DNA from: Cichorium intybus | Lineage: Eukaryota; Streptophyta; Magnoliopsida; Asterales; Asteraceae | Direction: 5' to 3' | NCBI GenBank assembly: GCA_023525715.1 | Contig: CM042010.1 | Span: 83,639,894 to 83,703,893, forward strand | DNA: 64,000 nt | The notes under the pieces: model-generated | Databases searched by the model: none | What the model was told of the DNA's origin: nothing | What the model saw: the letters and a program-made list of their open reading frames with translations, nothing else | Program-made: the position numbers and the translations under genes | In this document: positions 11,079-22,266 of the stretch, piece by piece | Layout of the letters: each line of letters opens with the position of its first letter | Position numbering within the stretch: position 1 is the stretch's first letter

Positions 11079-11984
11079 CAAGTTTCGAATGTTCTACTTT
11101 TTTAGGGTTTGATAAATAAGTGTAAGGATGGGGATGTAGAACTTGTTTTGGTAAGTCGTGTTTTGTGTTGAAGTGATTTTAGGAAGTTGTTTTTGGTTTT
11201 TTTTTGGATGTATGGAATGGTAGACATGTTGAAAGTATTTTCGTTTTGCAATGTAATGGAAACCGTACTATAAGCTTCTTAGATTTTAGTATGTTTGTTA
11301 TTGTTTATTAACATTTCCTGTTATGATTTATCATAAAAAAACACAAACTAGTTACCTTTCAAACATTATCGATTGCATAATTTGGTTCAGAAAGCACTTT
11401 GCTGCATAAAAAGGGGAAATTGTATGTAATGTTGAGGAAATGCACTTCTAACCGTTGAAGTAATGGGGAAAATGCAACTTCACTACTAGAAGTCTTTAAA
11501 TATCCAAAAGCTAGGTGGTTTGTTTAAATGTTTGACATTTCCATGCCCCAGATGCAATTTATGAAAGTGTATACGTTTCATACAAAAATAGTTTAAACTG
11601 TTAATGATACAATTTGTACATTAGCAACTACACTCAACATTGAATTCTACCATTGTACTTTACTTATTTTGTTTGTACATTATAGTTTGGAAAATTCATC
11701 CACTTATAGCATTGAAAAATAGTTTAACTATACTCACACACACATAACATTAGTAGACCACATAATATGTCATATATATCACACAAACCATTGTCTCACA
11801 TCTAACACATATCATAGTGTTAGTCACATAAACATAAACATACGATTAACAATGTGTCTCAAACGAAAACATAGTAAGGAAACAAAGATTACAATCTTGT
11901 CTGACGTACAATATAAAATGTCTGACAACAACCATAACCAACAACCGTATTACCATCTTCAGTTTTCCTTTCTTCAAATGTTCA
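11079..11984. other. MULE intergenic DNA between convergent genes
   Basis: About 900 bases of AT-rich DNA with T-runs and CACACA-type simple sequence near 11730. The genes on either side converge on it, so both transcripts probably end here. No reading frame is supported. Confidence 0.4.
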
Positions 11985-14900
11985 TCACTTCTCACTGACC
12001 CCTTTTCCCTTCCCACGTTGATCCTTGCAAGACCTTGCATTGTGACCAGGATTGTTACACTTGCCACATGTCACCGTAACATATTTTTTGGACAGTTTGA
12101 ATGGCCCCTTTTTATTTTGACTCCCTTGAGATGTGGATTCATCCGGTCCCCTCCTTCTCTTAACTGTAGGTCTTCCCACCTGTAATATCACTTGAAATCT
12201 CAATTGACAGTTTATTCACCTTAAATGGTATACCATTATAATGAATTACATAATATCATACCTGAATTTGATGCTTTGGGTGCACCAACGTGGTTGGGCA
12301 ATCTGATTTTGGCCACATATCAAGTCCGTTGATTGGTTCAATTGTACACTTGGACATACTCTTCCATGTTTCCAACCTATAGCAGGGATGCACCATCTCC
12401 TCACACATTGGGACTTTTTCACCATATGATGCATTGTCCCACAAGGCAGCAATGGCATGCTTGCAAGGTATCCCAGTTAATTCCCATGTGCGACAGCTGC
12501 AAACTTTTTTGGTTAAATCAACAACAAACTGTTCACCAAACTCGGTTGACACTTGATACTTATCATTTCCATTAAAAATACTTCTACACTTGGATGCATC
12601 TTCCTTTACTTTATCCATCAATGATTGAGCAGTTGGGGTTAGCAATCCGTCACTTCTGGCAATATCCTTTTGCACAGTCACAATTTTTTTCATCAAGTAT
12701 TCCCGGATATACTCCAAACATGAGATGATGGGTCTGTCCCTTCCCTCCACGATTTTTGAGTTAAGCACTTCACAAACATTATTCAAAAGCATATCTGAAT
12801 GACAACGACCTACATAAGATGCAAATTTTTGTCAAAGGTTCATCTGATCAGTTGAGTAACAAGATTACTGTCTTCATTAGATAATCATATTAACATCTTA
12901 ACATCATATTCTTACCTGAAAAAGCACTCCTACTCTAATGTTTACCTGGGATTTTGTTTAGCCATTCGAAAGCCTCTTTGTTGACACTCTTCAATTCCTG
13001 CATTGCTGCGTTGAAATGGGGGACTGTTGCTGCTCTTGCACTTTTCCAAAGTATATCCTTTATAGGTTTTCCCTTCCAATAGAGTTTCATATTCTCATGA
13101 ATATGACGAACACAATACCGATGCTCAGCAGCTGGGAATATTCTAGTTAGTGCTGGTACCAAACCCTAATTATTAACAAGTAAATGTCATGTAATTAGAC
13201 GTAACAGTATAGCACATTCAAATATAAATTCATACAAATTTGGAAGTACCTTTTGACGATCACTTATGAAAGTGAAGTTCGATCGTTCATCAATGTCAAG
13301 ATCTCTTCCTAAATTGCTTAAAAACCAGGCCCATGACAACTTGTTTTCAGCTTCAACAATGGCGTATGCGACAGGGTAGATTCCGTTGTTACTATCTAAA
13401 CCAACTGCACTAAGAATTTGACCTGGATATGGTCCCTTCATGAAAGCCCCATCAAGACCTAATATTTCTCGTTGACCTAATTTGAACCCCTCCTTTAATG
13501 GTCCCAAACAGATGTAGATACGTTTGAAGGTTCGTGTATCATCAGAGTAAACAGGAGCTGATTCAACACCAATTTGAACTGTCGTACCTGGATTCCTTAA
13601 TTGGAGTTCAATTGCATAATCTCTTAGCATTGTGTATTGCTTCTCGTAGTTTCCCCTTATCCTGCTCTTCGCTATTTCCTTTGCACGATGTACTTTCATA
13701 AAACTCAAATTCAGCTTATACATTCGTTGCAGTTCCTCTCTTAGGGAAGATGTGGGTATTTTAGGGTTTCCCTGAATTTGCTGTATGATTTTGTTTGCAA
13801 TATACCCTTGCGTACAGGATTGAATTTCTCTACTGCGCAAACAAGTGTGGACCGGGTAATAGGTTTTTACCCTCCACCTGTCATCATCTTTTGTTTGAGA
13901 CACGTGCAATGTCCAAGGGCAATCTATCTCACTTCTTTTTATTTTTTTTCCTCCTTACCTGAATGAGTGGTCTCCTACCAAAGTTTGGCCCACCAGGAAC
14001 ATCACCAAGACATTTTGCACGAATCCTTACCCCGTCATTTTTTACCATGCGTAGTTGTCTGTGTGTGAATATAGACAAATTTTGTATTGCTTCTTTGACA
14101 ACATTCTTTTCAGGAAAATACTCACCAACCTTAAAATCCACTTCGTTCTTGCTCTCATCTGCGTGGTCCACCTCAATATCCATTGCATTTAAAAACTTTT
14201 CCCTTTCACTTATGTCAGGATCATAACAGTTGAATTGGTCGCTATTTATAACTAACACTACTTATAACTTCATTGTCCTCTCCGTCATCAGCAATTCTAT
14301 CTTCTTCTTCTAGGTGGACACTGCTTCGGTCCTCACTGTCGTTATCAGGGCCACTATTTGATCGGGCAGCATGTTCTTCCGTGATTTGTGTGACGAAGGT
14401 ATTGGTTTCTTCGAGGTTTTCATTGGTTTCTCGCATTGAATCATACCAAGCATTATCTGTTAGCACTGACAGATTTGGAAAAGGGTTAGTGCTTACCTCC
14501 CATTGATATCTTGCATCGTCTAGGTTGAAGCTGAAGATAGGGTCGTAAAAATCAGCTTGAAATGCATTCAAACTATCAATTTCCCAAAGAGGTTTGTCCA
14601 AATGGACCACATTGAATACCTCCCCTGCCCTTGGTCTGGGTTCATACAACACCATTTCCAAAGAAGGTCCACCCAAATTACGTTGAACTTCATCTCCCTG
14701 GAACGGTTCGTTCAGATCGAATGTCAACTGCCTACTACAAGAAGCCCTAAGTGACGGAGTCTTTTGAATCCTCCTTAGTTTAGGAGATATAAGAAACCCG
14801 TCTTCCGCCAAATAGTTTGGGATTGGCGACTTACCGTGGTTGTTTACTTTTGATACACCGTGTTCGACGAAGAAGCTTATTTTTCCGACAATAACGACAT

Positions 14901-15261
14901 AGTTATCAAGGGCTTTGTAATCGGCCGAGCAATCTAACGGAATCAACCCTTTTTCTAAGCTAATCCCTGGTAGCAGGTATTGTATGTACACAGGTTCAAG
15001 TATATCGCAACACAAAACCCTTAAAATCGATAACATTTCATCCTGGTTTAACCGTGTCACATCTACATTATCCACATACCTTATATTGCCATTACAATAC
15101 TGTAAACTTGGTGTCATTTGAAATGATCCACCGTAGTGGAGTTTGACGGTGAAGAGCTTGTTGATATCGTCTGCGATATGTAAACCATCAATGTACTGTG
15201 TAAGACAAGTGGATAAATCAAGCTTACAGTTTAAACCTTGAAGCTTACCGTAAGCATTCAT
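11985..15261 (-). pseudogene. mudrA-like MULE transposase gene, spliced, with nonsense and frameshift changes
   Basis: In transcript order: ATG at 15261-15259; an N-terminal segment that resembles the PB1-like domain common in plant MULE proteins; an acidic linker; a MuDR-type DNA-binding segment (14240-13960); the transposase core with DDE residues in LDGAFMKG (near 13440) and FISDRQ (near 13255); a RYCVRHIHEN block (near 13110); a SWIM zinc finger (CSC....CKH, near 12455-12500); and a C-terminal zinc knuckle CGKCNNPGHNARSC (near 12020-12075). Three introns with GT...AG ends are legible: 13249-13166, 12915-12810 and 12261-12180. Two breaks lie upstream of the core, a frame change near 14250 and another at an 8-A run (13949-13942). 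A TAG at 12937-12935 replaces an expected Trp codon. Otherwise the frames join cleanly across the introns, so damage is slight. Known role of the family: cut-and-paste transposition in the nucleus. Confidence 0.85.
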
Positions 15262-15496
15262 CGTTGTGTCGTCTTACTCGGTTACTCGTACTACCCACAT
15301 TATTTTTCTCCGTCTTGTAACTGTTGTTAGGGTTATGAACCTACAATAGTGAAGACTCTTTGTATATAACACGCTGTCACGATTCGAGGAAATCTTCAGG
15401 TGGTTGATGACGAGACTTTCATTAATAGCGGTAAATCATCACCTGCAAAACTAAAACTCGAATAGACCAATATACCCCCTTGTAAAGGCCGCATGG

Positions 15497-15649
15497 GACG
15501 GGTTTGACGGAAGGTTAACGAAGGAAACGAGCATAGGGACCAATTTGTTGTAATAAATAAACGAAAGGGACTGACTAAGTGAAAATCGGATACTTGGGCA
15601 CCCTGTGTTAGTTTGGGGAAACCTTAGGGATTGTTTCTGTAATTTACTC
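15497..15649 (-). repeat. MULE right terminal inverted repeat
   Basis: Reverse complement of the left TIR, ending at GTAATTTACTC. The 15262-15496 stretch between it and the transposase ATG should hold the mudrA promoter; no clear TATA box was identified there. Confidence 0.93.
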
Positions 15650-15658
15650 AATAAAATT
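15650..15658. repeat. Right 9-bp target-site duplication of MULE
   Basis: AATAAAATT, identical to 9614-9622. Confidence 0.9.
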
Positions 15659-17397
15659 ATGTAAATGGTAAAATTGTTAAAATATACTTTGACTTCGCTT
15701 GTTAAGGATAATCATAAAAAGGTTTATTTCAAAGAAAAATCAAAATCAAGAAAAATAAAGGTTCTTGTACAAACACTAAATGTTTTGGGAAAAATTTGAT
15801 GCACAAAGGACAAAGTTTAATCTTCCTTCATGATTCAATCGATTAAAGGACAAAACTTTGATTTTAGATTCTGATAATCATACCTTATTGCACTGATAGT
15901 TATTTAGGAATCGACCTGAAACATTGGTAAAAGAATAGACTTCGGAGTGAGGTTAAGGCTATTTTACACTAAGACTTGTTTGATTTGGATATCCTTAACA
16001 TAGTGTTTATCTATAACTTCCCTGTTGAACTTGACTCGCTTTATCAACAAACTAATCAAGTAGTCTGATAACTACTCAGGATAACTCACATGTTCTGAAG
16101 TTTTCTTCAAAAAGAGATAAAGACATTGACTGATGAGCAAATTTAAAAGTTTTTCACTCTTGTTTCAAAATTAAACTAAATGAAAACCTTTAAACTCAAT
16201 GGATTGTACAAACAAATACAAATGCATCATCAAAATGTTTCCACATGGTGAAATTTCAACTCTCTACAACTCTTCGGATACAAAACTCCAAAAGGAAAAG
16301 TATCAGCTTTAAGGCAAAATAGAAAAATTGAAAAAGAAAAATAAAATTTCAATATGTCAAAAGAATCAAAGACAATGAACAAGTAAATGATAATCAAGGG
16401 AGTGCAAAAGAGAGAAAAATCAGCACTCAAAGGCGTATTCTTCTGTCTTAAATGACAATACAAGGAACTCTTATAACATAGTCAAGTACCATGTAGAGAA
16501 TATGAACATTTCAAGTAATCTATCTTAAATGATAATGTTGGGGTGGTGTACGAAGCTCAAAGGCTTGTCATTAGAGAATAGTATCCAAACACCTTAACTG
16601 ATGAAATGGAATAAAATTTTCAAATGTCTCTTTTAAGTCAATCTAAGCTTTCAAACAAAATTTCTGATGCTCAATTCAAAAGAGAAATCCTTCTAAATTT
16701 CAATGTTGTGAATGTCACCATCTCTTTGTATGAAAAATTTGAAACACAAATGAAAAATCAAACATTCTTGCAAAAATGCGAAATCAACTTCAGAATTGGG
16801 GTAGTTAAACTTATGCACTTTATGACTGATGGTCAATCAAACAACCTTTGGAATGAAAAATGGACTTCCAACATGATATTGATTCTGAATCCTAAATTGT
16901 CAAAACTCAATTTCTCAATGATCATGGAAGTTAAGATTAGAAGTCATCATGCATCATCAAAAACAATTCAATAGAAAAACTAAAAATTTTCTGACAAAAC
17001 AATTACTTCGGAGAATTGAAAACATTCATCTCAAAAATTCTTATTCTACTTGTCATCAATACACTTCGGAGTTGAATGAAACTCAAAATAAATTACTTTT
17101 GTCCTTAATGATCTGAAGTCAATTTATTGTTCAAATGATTTTCACATTTATGTTAAGTACAGAGACAAACATTCTTTTGAAGTTAATAACCGTTGCAACA
17201 CAGCTGTCACTGAGAAAAATAATGGGAAATCTTAACAAAAAGATCTTATGTAAATGGCGCTTCATTTTCAAATCATCAAAACTGACAACATGACGTTTCC
17301 ACTTTTGCAGGGCTAGTAGGACGCGCATGTGCTGAGGTGTCTTCGTATTAGTGGACCAATTCAAATGTGCATTTAATGACCTTGGGACCATGAATAC
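15659..17397 (+). other. Element A spacer between pol and third ORF, non-coding
   Basis: About 1.7 kb without a conserved reading frame. It aligns with the spacer of element B (30551-32300). Two blocks are much better conserved than the rest: around 15848-15895 and around 16456-16600 (GGTGTACGAAGCTCAAAGGC lies in the latter). A 116-residue open stretch at 16624-16974 is not preserved in B and is not called as a gene. The right end of the spacer, from about 17290, is conserved again and runs into the TATA box of the third ORF. Confidence 0.6.
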
Positions 17398-17405
17398 TAT
17401 ATAAA
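17398..17405 (+). promoter_or_regulatory. TATA box before third ORF of element A
   Basis: TATATAAA, preceded by a block (GGGACCATGAATAC) that matches the same position in element B (30543-30565 on the minus strand). In A the start codon downstream has been deleted. Confidence 0.6.
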
Positions 17406-17430
17406 CTTCACACCGATTCAGTTCTATTCT

Positions 17431-20397
17431 TTACGCGATAATCATGTCAAATCGGTGTTCTATGAGGCCATCGATTCCAAGAGTAAGACCAAGAAAGTTC
17501 AACTAACTAAGGAGAAATTTACTGAAGCTCTCCGTCTTCCTATTTACAACTCAAAGGAGATGGTTGTTCCTTCTGCTGATCAACTGGTTGAGATGTTCAA
17601 CGAGATGTTCAACGAACCTCTGCTCGAGAAGATCAACACATTCAAGAAAAACCGACTTCCTGATCTTTGGAGATACTTCTTCAGTATCTTCCTTAGATGT
17701 CTCTCAGGAAGAACCTCAAGACTGGACTCTGCTAGTGTTGCATTCCAAAGTCTGCTGTATGGAATCTACTATGATGTTAAGGTAGACTTCTCATCCAATC
17801 TCTGGGCTGATTTCTGCTCCCACATCAACCATAGCCTGAAGGGGACTGAAATCGCCAATGTAAGGTTCTGGGCGATTGTTGTTCATGCTCATTACCAGCA
17901 AGCAGGGTATGTTCCTGACCCTTTGCTCCCAGAAATGAAGTACACTCCTATTGCAATTCCAGCCCTAGATGATGTACCGGCAACCTTCTGTTCCCAAATT
18001 CCCCAAGCAATGATGTCCAAAGTACCCATGGAGTGCAATGAGGTAAATACTTACATAAATACTCTTGTTATTCCATACCCTGTTCGAGACATAACTCAAG
18101 AAGACACTCAAGCTGCACCCAACAAGGCACAAGCAAAAATGAAAGTCAAAAGGAAAGCCACTGGTGGACCTAGTGATCCAAAGAAAATGGAGAAAAAGAG
18201 AAAAGGTTCGGAGCAAACCACTCCGAAGAGGAAACAACCGAAGAGGCCAAGGAAACAGACCATTAGGGATGAGTCTTCGGAGTCCAATAAGACTCCATCC
18301 ATAGTCCAAGAAGAAGAAGAACACCATGAAAACAAACCTCCTTCACCTCCACCAACCACCAGACCACCCACTCCACCAAACACTAATGCACCACCCTCAC
18401 CACCAAAAACAACCAGACCACCTACACCACCTCATACAACACCTCTTCCTCCACCATTCACAACAACTCAATAAACAACCACAATCCACACTACATCATC
18501 TGATGTACCTCCACCACCACCACCTACAACTGCCCCTCAAACGTCTACTATTCATTCCTCTGGTATTGACTTTTCATTACCAGAGTTTGATATACATCAA
18601 TCACCCCCAAGACAAAACCCTACATCAGCAGCCTTCTTAGAGGCTTTTCATATGGCCCCCTTGGTTGCTGAAGGGACATCCGATGAAGAACTGCTAGATG
18701 GGGATTTTGTACTAATGAAACAGTACAATATTCTCAATTCAAAGCTTGATACTCTGATTCAAGCACAAACAGGTTTTGATCCTACAAAACCAACCATGGG
18801 TGACATTACCGAAGAGATTGAGACTCTGGAGATCACATTGTCCAAAGAAATAAAATACTCAGTGCAGCAGCTTGAGAAGAGACTTGTGGATCAACAGGAT
18901 AAGATCCGATCCTCGTTTGAACATAAATTAATGTCTGCTGTTGCTGAGGTTGGCAAGAAAATCCAAACATTTGCTAAAAAGGTTGAACATTCAAACTCCG
19001 AAGTTATGAAAGCCTTACAAGAACTTCGGAGCGAAAATCAGCAAAGTACCAAGTTTGAAAAACAACTTGATGAGGCAAGAGCAAAGATTGAAGAGCTCAC
19101 AGCCGCCCAAGCTGCTACGGAGATCACTAAGTTTACTGAGGAACTCCAAAAGACAAATGCAGTTCTTAACCATGATATGGTCACACGGTTGAGAACTCCA
19201 TTACAACCTCTAATAAACTTTGCTGATCGGATTGCTAGACCACAAGGCAGGCCTGCCATTGCTCAGCATGCGGACCATGCCTCACAAGGGGGAGAAAGAG
19301 TGGTTGCAATGGTAACCTCCGCAGCCGCAACAACAACTACTGATGGTCCTAGATTCTCAACCATCACAACAACTACCATGGGAACATCAGGTGCTGGGGG
19401 ATCAGCTGGTGCTGGAAGTTCAACAGACAGGTCAGTTGAAAACATAATTGCTCCACACATGGAAAATATCTACAAGGCAAGATGTGCTGACCATGCCTTG
19501 ATGATCAAAATGAACAACATTGCCCGAGATGATGGAAAATGGACCGTAGAGGCAATCAAACTCTTTGGATTTCAAGATCTGATTGTACTCAATAGGCTAC
19601 CTCTTCGGAGTTTTGAGACAGTCGACACCGATGATCTTCATCTTGACTTACCTTTCAATCCAAAGACTTTCGCCTTTCTCCAGTTTGTTCAATCAATAAC
19701 AAATGAACAGAGGCCAACCTACTGGACCAACAAAATCAACATCCATGCTATGTTCATTCAAAATCAGAATGTAGTATGGAGTTTGAAAAAGATAAATAAA
19801 ATCATATCGATCAAAGAAGCAGAGACTTTTGAGAACTTCACAAATTACGAATTTCTTGTTCTTCGTGGTTTAGATGAAGTTGAATCAAGGTTTACAATTG
19901 CTGACTTCACAATAATGAATCCAATGGACTTCATTGAAATGCTAGACATCTTGAGTAGAGGTGATCCCGGCCTTGCTTCGGAGTCTTTGGCTGTAATCAG
20001 AACGGTCAAAAACCACCTCTTGGGTTTTCTAAACAACTACCTACTAAGATTCGCAAAACAAGACATTGAATTATGTTCCTACTACCAACAGCCATTGAAT
20101 ACTCCTCCAGTCGTAGTTCGGAACATAAGTAGGTTTAAGAATGGAGAGATTCTTGATGAACCATATGGTGTAGTCTTCAAAGGACTTCGAAACGAAACCG
20201 AAGTCATGATTAAGTTCTTTGAAATAGACTATCTTGGCCTCCATCCCTCCTCCTTTATCTCAGGCATGATTCCTCATGTGAACGCCTGTCATGTCAATTC
20301 TGATGAGAAGAAGAAGAAGTTCATGGATCATATGACCTGGTACTTAGCTGTCAGAAAAACCTTGAAGAGTGCCTACAAAAGAAACTTCCGTGTATAG
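17431..20397 (+). pseudogene. Third ORF of element A (Sirevirus 3' ORF), start deleted, one internal stop
   Basis: The open frame is about 980 codons with a single TAA at 18472-18474; both halves are in the same frame. Regions: an N-terminal globular part with FLRCLSGRTSRLDSAS (near 17686-17735), also found in B; a basic, Lys-rich stretch (18130-18290); a proline- and threonine-rich linker (18340-18560); a long predicted coiled coil (about 18720-19240) with Glu/Lys heptads; a Gly/Ser-rich patch (19380-19430); and a C-terminal domain to TAG at 20395-20397. Compared with B, the ATG and about the first 85 codons are deleted just after 17420. Sirevirus 3' ORFs are often labelled envelope-like, but I see no signal peptide or clear membrane anchor. 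Function unknown. Confidence 0.75.
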
Positions 20398-20417
20398 GCT
20401 TCGGATGCACTTCACAC

Positions 20418-20429
20418 AAAGGGGGAGAT
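20418..20429 (+). promoter_or_regulatory. Polypurine tract of element A
   Basis: AAAGGGGGAGAT immediately before the LTR; priming site for plus-strand DNA. The same tract precedes the 3' LTR of B. Confidence 0.85.
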
Positions 20430-20915
20430 TGTTGAGAATATTTGTGATGAAGTGCAAATGCATCCGTAGACCTCTTGCTGATAACCCCTAAGTAATAAAC
20501 AAAAAGAAGAACCCCGAAGTCTGAAGATTCCGAAGTGTATTACATGGAGGATCCGAAGACTTCATAGCTGTCAAACTTTTGTGTGCACGCGTATAGTACA
20601 ATACGTGCTGCATGAATCTTGTATCATATTGGTTCGTACACTGATAAGATATTCTCTGTTACAAACAATGTATTATGCGTATCACTGATCTAGTATATAT
20701 ATCAGTCATACCATACCGTGTGGGATGCGAGATTGTAATTGTCCCATTGTAAAACCCAAAATCAATCAATCAAAACATTCGGCACAAGTTATCCAATTCA
20801 TCCTGTTCCTTAACTGTTTTTGATTATTCATATTACTGTGTGATTGTTTATAACTTGTTCTACTGTTAAAACACTAGTCATTTATTGTTCACTTTATTGA
20901 TTTCAACACTCAACA
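20430..20915 (+). repeat. Element A 3' LTR
   Basis: 486 bases, TGTTGAG...CTCAACA. It aligns throughout with the LTRs of B. It contains several CCGAAG motifs in U3 and a TATATATA at 20694-20701. The partner LTR lies left of the window. Confidence 0.9.
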
Positions 20916-21515
20916 TTTATGCCCGGCTAATTTCTCCACTATTTGATCGATGAATGGCAATGGAAAATGGTCCTTAGAAGTCGTAGCATTAAGCTTTCTG
21001 TAGTCAATACAGACTCTCCATCCAGTTACAGATCTTGTGTACACTTTGTCACCGTCCTTGGTGACAGTGATTCCAGATTTCTTCGACACAGTTTGTGTCG
21101 GACTCACCCATTCATTGTTGGAGATTGGATATATAATTCCTGTTTCCAACCATTTTAACACTTCCTTTTTGACAACTTCCTTTAGATTCGGGTTTAGCCT
21201 ACGCTGCATGTCTCTTGCAGGTTTGGCTCCTTCTTCGGTGATGATACGATGCATGCACGTAGTGGGGCTGATCCCCTTCAAATTCACAATCGTGCATCCA
21301 ATAGCCTCCTTGTGCTTAGACAAAACCTCAAGTAATTCCTTCTCTTGCTCTGATGTCAAATCAGCTGACAGAATCACTGGCAAAGTCTCTTTTTCTCCCA
21401 AAAATGCGTACTTAAGATGGGTTGGTAATGGTTTCTGCTCCAAAGTTGGTGGCTCCTGCAATGATGGCTTCAATGTTTTAGGAATTTCTGTTGGCAGCTT
21501 GTCGATGTGCAAGCA
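20916..21515 (-). pseudogene. Element E reverse transcriptase, N-terminal part
   Basis: A KYAFLGE block near 21390, then RRLNPNLKEVVKKEV (near 21165-21210), WRVCIDYRKLN (near 20980-21015) and DHFPLPFIDQ (near 20935-20965) follow in order. These are the palm and fingers region of Athila/Tat gypsy RT. The catalytic YxDD lies beyond the break. Translation ends at codon LAGHK where the LTR of element A starts. A TAG at 21516-21514 separates this part from the protease frame although both are in phase. RNA-dependent DNA polymerase in the family; inactive here. Confidence 0.85.
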
Positions 21516-22266
21516 CTATTCAGATTTTGATTCCTTCCCCTTACCTTCTTCCTGATTATCTTCCTTATTAGCACTTTCTTCCTCTTCGGGGAATTCCACC
21601 GCTTCTTGTTGCAATACTTCAGGCGTATATTGTTGAACTAATTCATCTATAATATCCACCTGATAACATTCTTCTTCTTCTGTCGTGCTCCCCTTTGTAT
21701 TGAAGATGTTGATCTTGGTTTGTTGGTGCCCGAAGAAGATTCCCATTTCTCCCGTGCGACAGTTAATATTTGCATTGGCTGTGGCTAAGAATGGTCGCCC
21801 CAGGATGATTGTAAGTTGCTCCCAATTGGCTGCCTGATGAGTATCAAAGACCAAGAAGTCGGTTGGGTAATAAAAATTTCCAACTTTGATAATAGCATCT
21901 GAAAGCACTCCCCTCGGAATTTTCATAGACTTATAGTGAGTTGCAGAATGACATCCGTGGGTCCTAATGTACCAAACTCGTGCTTGTCGAAAAGCTGTCC
22001 CGGTAAAATGTGCACGCTTGCGCCTAAATCTAACAAAGCCTTCTTAATGTGCACATCCCCCAAGTCAACAGAAATGAGAGGAGCTCCTGGGTCCTCATTT
22101 TTGGCAATAATGTGTCCATAATTATTGAACTGACATACTCAGTCAATTCAATCTTCTTGGGAAGGTGCGATAAGATATGTTTCTTGTGAATGCACATTTC
22201 CTTCAAAAATTTCGCATAAGCAGGAACTTCTTTGATGAGCTTGACTAGTGGAATATTGACCTTAAT
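21516..22266 (-). pseudogene. Element E aspartic protease region (frameshifted)
   Basis: A retropepsin core ALLDLGASVHILP is readable near 22037-22000, with catalytic Asp at 22030-22028. It is followed by a flap and LGRPFLATANA (near 21800-21765) after a change of frame near 21930. An acidic tail (Glu-rich, near 21600-21530) leads to the RT. In gypsy elements the protease cleaves the gag-pol polyprotein. The frame breaks before and after the active site make it non-functional. Confidence 0.78.

Larger units (their letters stand above)
9623..15649 (-). mobile_element. MuDR-like (MULE) DNA transposon, 6027 bp, near-complete
   Basis: Both ends carry inverted repeats of about 153 bases (9623-9776 and 15497-15649) and are flanked by a perfect 9-bp duplication AATAAAATT (9614-9622 and 15650-15658), the diagnostic size for Mutator-like elements. 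A minus-strand mudrA-like transposase gene fills 15261-11985. A plus-strand gene with a GRF-type zinc finger lies at 9933-10226 and an unrecognised broken frame at 10767-11078, so the two gene blocks converge, as in maize MuDR. The element sits in the 3' non-coding region of element A. Nonsense changes in the transposase and in the GRF gene make this copy probably non-autonomous, but it could still be moved in trans. Confidence 0.93.
1..20915 (+). mobile_element. Element A: Ty1/copia retrotransposon of Sirevirus type, 5' end outside window, split by G and MULE
   Basis: Plus-strand LTR element whose left end lies before the window. In order it holds the C-terminal part of gag, protease, GAG-pre-integrase, integrase, RT and RNase H (1-4469, resumed 9288-9419), a long non-coding spacer, a third ORF (17431-20397), a polypurine tract and a 3' LTR (20430-20915). 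The domain order PR-INT-RT-RH is that of Ty1/copia. The very long gag and the extra ORF after RNase H are known features of the Sirevirus genus. It aligns along its whole length with element B on the opposite strand. The 3' LTR ends inside the RT of Athila-like element E, so A was inserted into E; the TSD to the right would be TTTAT (20916-20920), its partner being out of view. Many nonsense codons and frameshifts make A a dead copy. Confidence 0.9.

Noticed and set aside
13929..13965. A 37-base intron in the MULE transposase (GTAAGG...GATAG)
   Set aside because: Too short for a plant intron; a one-base slip in the 8-A run explains the frame change better.
16624..16974. 116-codon open frame in the A spacer
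   Set aside because: The matching region of B does not keep the frame; it lies in conserved non-coding DNA.
17431..20397. Retroviral envelope glycoprotein for the third ORF
   Set aside because: No signal peptide, no clear transmembrane anchor and no cysteine-rich ectodomain seen; kept as ORF of unknown function.
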